From an uncultured Pelagibacteraceae bacterium (GTDB taxonomy: Bacteria; Pseudomonadota; Alphaproteobacteria; Pelagibacterales; Pelagibacteraceae): a stretch of 64,000 nucleotides of DNA. Made by a program: the position numbers and the translations under genes. This document shows, in pieces, positions 61,193 to 64,000 of this stretch. Under the pieces are notes generated by a model. It made no database searches and was not told where the DNA came from. It saw nothing but the letters and a program-made list of their open reading frames with translations. The first letter of the stretch is position 1; each line of letters starts with the position of its first letter. Location of the stretch: the NCBI GenBank assembly GCA_902585045.1, contig CACICB010000003.1, forward strand, positions 1 through 64,000, read 5' to 3'.

Positions 61193-62123
61193 AAAAAAAT
61201 TTAAAAATGTACTAGTCGTTGTTGGTGGAGATTCCGGCGAAAGAGAAATTAGTTTAAAAAGTGGAAAAGCATGTGTTAAGGCACTCCAAAAAAAAAATTA
61301 TAATGTTTCTACACTTGATCCAAAATTCAAAAATCTGAACTTAATTAATAAATTGAAAACAGATGTGATCTTCAATGCATTACATGGCAAAGGTGGAGAG
61401 GATGGCGTTGCTCAAAGTTATTTTGAGTATTTGAAGATACCTTATACTCACTCAGGTGTTGTAAGCTCTTATAATTCAATGAATAAAATCATTTCAAAAG
61501 AACTTTTCATTAAAAATAAAATTTTAACTCCAAAATATTTCACCTTAACAAAAAATGACTTCAATAATAGGAATCTTAAAAAGCTTATTATGAAAAAAAA
61601 AATATATTTCCCTATAGTTATCAAACCAATAAATGAAGGCTCAAGTTTAGGCGTGAGAATTGTTAAAAATTTCAAGGATTTGTATGAATCTTCAAAACTA
61701 TTATTTAGAAAATATAATCAATTATTATTTGAAAATTTTATTGGAGGACAGGAGATACAAGTCGCAGTGATTAATAATAACGCGTTGGGTGCAATTGAAC
61801 TTGTCCCGAAAAGATCATTTTATGATTATAAAGCTAAATATACTAAAGCAGCAAAAACAAAACACATTATGCCAGCAAGACTTAATCAAAAAAAATATTC
61901 TCTAATTTTAAAATTAGCAAAAAGAGCTCATAAATCTTTAGGCTGTAGAGGCGTTACAAGAACTGATTTCAAATTTTATAAAAACAAATTCTATCTTTTA
62001 GAATTAAATACGCAGCCAGGAATGACAAGTCTTTCTTTAGTTCCAGAAATAGCAAGTCATTCCGGAATAATTTTTGAAGATTTGGTAGAAAAGATTTTAT
62101 TGGATGCAAGTATAAATCGATGA
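61185..62123 (+). CDS. ddl: D-alanine-D-alanine ligase
   Basis: Ddl makes the D-Ala-D-Ala dipeptide that the MurF half of the fusion uses. The ATP-grasp protein of about 312 residues shows VVVGGDSGEREISLKSGKA, NALHGKGGEDGVAQSYF, PIVIKPINEGSSLGVRIV, GQEIQVAVI, the omega-loop Tyr in SFYDYKAKYT, and LLELNTQPGMTSLSLVPEIA. No ATG is available near the start; GTG at 61185 or TTG at 61182 must be used, both inside the end of murB. It overlaps ftsQ by 4 nt. Confidence 0.95.
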   Translation: MIKKKFKNVLVVVGGDSGEREISLKSGKACVKALQKKNYNVSTLDPKFKNLNLINKLKTDVIFNALHGKGGEDGVAQSYFEYLKIPYTHSGVVSSYNSMNKIISKELFIKNKILTPKYFTLTKNDFNNRNLKKLIMKKKIYFPIVIKPINEGSSLGVRIVKNFKDLYESSKLLFRKYNQLLFENFIGGQEIQVAVINNNALGAIELVPKRSFYDYKAKYTKAAKTKHIMPARLNQKKYSLILKLAKRAHKSLGCRGVTRTDFKFYKNKFYLLELNTQPGMTSLSLVPEIASHSGIIFEDLVEKILLDASINR

Positions 62124-62779
62124 AAAAAAGATTTTTATTTGCTTTAGTACTTTTATTACTACTAAGCACATATAACGTCCAAAAAAAAATAAATTTAAAC
62201 TCTAGATTAAATATAGAAACAATTTACGTTGAAAATAATAAATTTACTGATGAGACAATATTAAAAAAAAAACTTTCATTTTTGTACGAAACAAATCTTT
62301 TTTTACTTAACGAAAAAGACATTAAAATTAAATTAAAAGAAATAGATATGATTGAGAGTTTTGAAGTAAAAAAAATTTTTCCAAATAAGATAAAAATAAA
62401 AATTTATGAAAATATTCCTATCGCAATAATTCAAAACAAAGTAGAAAGAAAATTTTATACCACTAACGATAAAGCAATCAACTTTATTGAATTAAAGGAA
62501 TTTAGTAATTTACCTATTGTATATGGAGATCATAAAAGTTTTAAAAAATTTTATAAAGTGTTGAAAAAAATTAATTATCCCTTAAATGAAATAAAGAAAT
62601 TTTATTTATTTGAATCTAATAGATGGGATATTGTTACAAAAGAGAATCAAACAATTAAACTGCCAATTAAAAACTACGAGACAAGTTTGCAGAATTTTAT
62701 CAATTTAAAAGACCAGATTAATTTTAGTAAATATAAAACTTTTGATTATAGAATTAATGATCAAATTATTCTAAAATGA
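62120..62779 (+). CDS. ftsQ: Cell division protein FtsQ (short form)
   Basis: FtsQ is a bitopic divisome protein that recruits FtsB and FtsL. The 219-residue protein has almost no cytoplasmic tail (MKKR) before its membrane helix (about 5-18), then a POTRA domain (IETIYVENNKFTDETILKKK through VKKIFPNKIKIKIYENIPIA) and the beta domain (GDHKSFKKFYKVLKKI; ESNRWDIVTKENQTIKLP). Typical FtsQ is longer because of a larger N-terminal cytoplasmic part. Position between ddl and ftsA supports the call. ftsA starts 3 bp later. Confidence 0.9.
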   Translation: MKKRFLFALVLLLLLSTYNVQKKINLNSRLNIETIYVENNKFTDETILKKKLSFLYETNLFLLNEKDIKIKLKEIDMIESFEVKKIFPNKIKIKIYENIPIAIIQNKVERKFYTTNDKAINFIELKEFSNLPIVYGDHKSFKKFYKVLKKINYPLNEIKKFYLFESNRWDIVTKENQTIKLPIKNYETSLQNFINLKDQINFSKYKTFDYRINDQIILK

Positions 62780-62782
62780 TTT

Positions 62783-63976
62783 ATGGAAACAAATTCTCTC
62801 AATTTATTCATAGAAATAAATAATTTAGAATTTGTTTTTGTTGTAGTTGAAAGTAATGACAATAATTATTCAAAAATTATTTTTAAACAAAAAATTCCAA
62901 TCCAAGGTATTAAAGAAGAAAAAATTTTTGATTACGACTCGATACTAAACACTTTTAAAGAAAAGATAAATTCATTAGAAAAAAAATTAAATTTTTTTTT
63001 TAAAGATGTTGTTCTAATCATTGATAATTTTGATTGTTCTTTAATAAGTTTTTCAGGTTTCAAAAACCTAAATGGATCTCAACTCATGAAAGAAAACATT
63101 ACCTACATTTTAAATTCTTTAAAATTAAAAATAAATGAAGTAGAAAATAAAAAAACTATTTTACATATTTTTAACACAAGATTTATTCTTGATAATAAAG
63201 AAATGATTAATTTACCGATTGGCTTATTTGGAAATTCTTACTGTCATGAATTATCTTTTTTTTTAATAAATAATAATGACTATCAAAATCTAAAAAAAAT
63301 TTTGAGTGAGTGTAATTTGAAAATTAAAAAAATTATTTCAAAAAATTTTATTGAAGGAGCTTCTCTTATCAAGTCAAATTCTAATCTTAATAACTTATTC
63401 AAAATTGAAATAAGTGAAGAAGTATCAAAACTCATATTTATAGAAAACTCCTCTTTAAAATTTACTCAAGAATTTAAATTCGGTTCAAATCTAATTATAC
63501 ATGATATTTCAAAAATAACAGGATTAAAAATAGATATTATAAAAGATATTTTAAGCAATTCAGATTTTTCGAAAAACAAATTAGAAGATTTAGTTGAAGA
63601 AAATTTTTTTAAAAATAACAATTATCGTAAAATAAGAAAAAAATTAATATCAGAAATTGCTAGAGCTAGAATTGAAGAACTTTCAGAAATTATTCTACTC
63701 AAAAATATTAATATGAAATATTTCTTAGAAAAAAAACCTACAATTTTTTTAAATTTAAAAGATATTTTAATTGATCAAAAGTTTATTAACTCTTTTAAAT
63801 TATCTTTTTCAAAGAATGACAATTTTGATTTGAGAATTATAGAAAATAATGTCTTAGATAGTTTTTATAATAACGCTAATGAAATAGTTCAATTTGGGTG
63901 GAAAAAAGAAGCTGTGCCTATTACCTTAGAAAAAAAGTCAATATTAGCAAGATTATTTAGTTTCATATTTGATTAA
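62783..63976 (+). CDS. ftsA: Highly divergent FtsA lacking recognisable ATP-binding motifs
   Basis: A 397-residue protein in the ftsA position. Landmarks align with FtsA: NGSQLMKENITYILNSL and ILHIFNTRFILDNKEMINLP (subdomain 1C), YQNLKKILSECNLKIKKII, FKFGSNLIIHDISKITGLKI (about 231-250), and SEIARARIEELSEIIL (290-305). The C-terminal amphipathic helix KKSILARLFSFIFD is kept. The phosphate-1 loop is replaced by FIEINNLEFVF (9-19), phosphate-2 DIGGGTT by EISEEVS (209-215), and the adenosine loop by IFLNLKDILI (321-330). The frame is intact over full length, so this is not a decaying pseudogene. It probably anchors FtsZ to the membrane without binding ATP. Confidence 0.85.
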   Translation: METNSLNLFIEINNLEFVFVVVESNDNNYSKIIFKQKIPIQGIKEEKIFDYDSILNTFKEKINSLEKKLNFFFKDVVLIIDNFDCSLISFSGFKNLNGSQLMKENITYILNSLKLKINEVENKKTILHIFNTRFILDNKEMINLPIGLFGNSYCHELSFFLINNNDYQNLKKILSECNLKIKKIISKNFIEGASLIKSNSNLNNLFKIEISEEVSKLIFIENSSLKFTQEFKFGSNLIIHDISKITGLKIDIIKDILSNSDFSKNKLEDLVEENFFKNNNYRKIRKKLISEIARARIEELSEIILLKNINMKYFLEKKPTIFLNLKDILIDQKFINSFKLSFSKNDNFDLRIIENNVLDSFYNNANEIVQFGWKKEAVPITLEKKSILARLFSFIFD

Positions 63977-64000
63977 ATTTTGTTTTTTTTAGAAACATTA
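63977..64000 (+). other. Last 24 bases of the window
   Basis: After the ftsA stop there are 24 AT-rich bases with a run of eight T. No start of another gene is visible before the edge. In most alphaproteobacteria ftsZ or lpxC would come next. Confidence 0.6.

Noticed and set aside
62783-63976. Reading ftsA as a pseudogene because its ATP motifs are missing
   Set aside because: The frame is open over the full expected length, the C-terminal membrane helix and several non-catalytic FtsA blocks are kept, and the gene sits tightly behind ftsQ.
1-64000. Mobile elements, prophage, CRISPR arrays, integrons or toxin-antitoxin pairs
   Set aside because: No transposase, integrase, regular direct repeats with spacers, or small paired ORFs were found; every stretch over 150 bp is explained by housekeeping genes or RNA.

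Overview
The window looks like a stretch of chromosome from a streamlined marine alphaproteobacterium, most likely a member of the Pelagibacterales (SAR11). The DNA is very AT-rich, lysine, asparagine and isoleucine codons dominate, gaps between genes are mostly under 100 bp, and neighbouring genes often overlap. Several families point to Alphaproteobacteria: a CcrM-type adenine methyltransferase, an FtsZ ending in an IPAFLRR peptide, an ELM1/DUF1022 protein, and the lgt-midA-pgeF and uvrC-pgsA gene pairs. I see no mobile element, prophage, CRISPR array or integron. The species cannot be settled from the sequence alone.

Layout, left half. 1-2327 (minus): DUF721/DciA-like protein, DsbA-like thioredoxin and the N-terminal part of SMC. 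2322-4453 (plus): mutY and a flavin monooxygenase. 4450-6864 (minus): ccrM, rnhB and a family-4-like uracil-DNA glycosylase. 6868-10790 (plus): TPR protein, ispE, tRNA-Gln and the CCA-adding enzyme. 10787-12536 (minus): trmL, hemF, greA. 12626-15182 (plus): the cytochrome bc1 operon petABC. 15159-21157 (minus): lgt, midA, pgeF, prs, rplY, pth, ychF. 21209-21454 (plus): a UbiK-like small protein. 21432-23836 (minus): MarR regulator, OmpR-type regulator and its kinase. 23913-24803 (plus): ilvE. 24804-31266 (minus): uvrB, FolM-like SDR, folB, uvrC, pgsA and a methyltransferase.

Layout, right half. 31305-32492 (plus): aspartate aminotransferase. 32485-33435 (minus): trxB. 33459-35064 (plus): ELM1-like protein and a 2OG-Fe(II) oxygenase. 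35061-39471 (minus): carAB. 39591-43870 (plus): yqeY, dnaG, rpoD and a CAT-anticodon tRNA. 43875-45221 (minus): mlaA and mlaC. 45320-46430 (plus): an AmpD/AmiD-type amidase and RNase P RNA. 46580-63976 (plus): a continuous division and cell wall (dcw) cluster, mraZ-ftsZ-rsmH-ftsL-ftsI-murEF-mraY-murD-ftsW-murG-murC-murB-ddl-ftsQ-ftsA, with almost every junction overlapping or within a few bases.

The most unusual material is in the dcw cluster and at ccrM. An ftsZ lies directly after mraZ instead of after ftsA. MurE and MurF are fused in one 918-residue polypeptide. The FtsA at the end of the cluster is full length and keeps its C-terminal amphipathic helix but has lost the recognisable ATP-binding motifs of the actin fold. 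The mraZ promoter carries three NCCCA boxes at exact 10-bp spacing, which read as TGGGN-N5 repeats (the known MraZ site) on the other strand. The 78-bp gap upstream of ccrM holds three GANTC sites, two of them forming a perfect inverted repeat over a candidate promoter. Further points of note are a DnaG lacking three of its four zinc ligands, a family-4-like uracil-DNA glycosylase lacking the iron-sulfur cysteines, and head-to-head gene pairs with 0, 3 and 23 bp between start codons.
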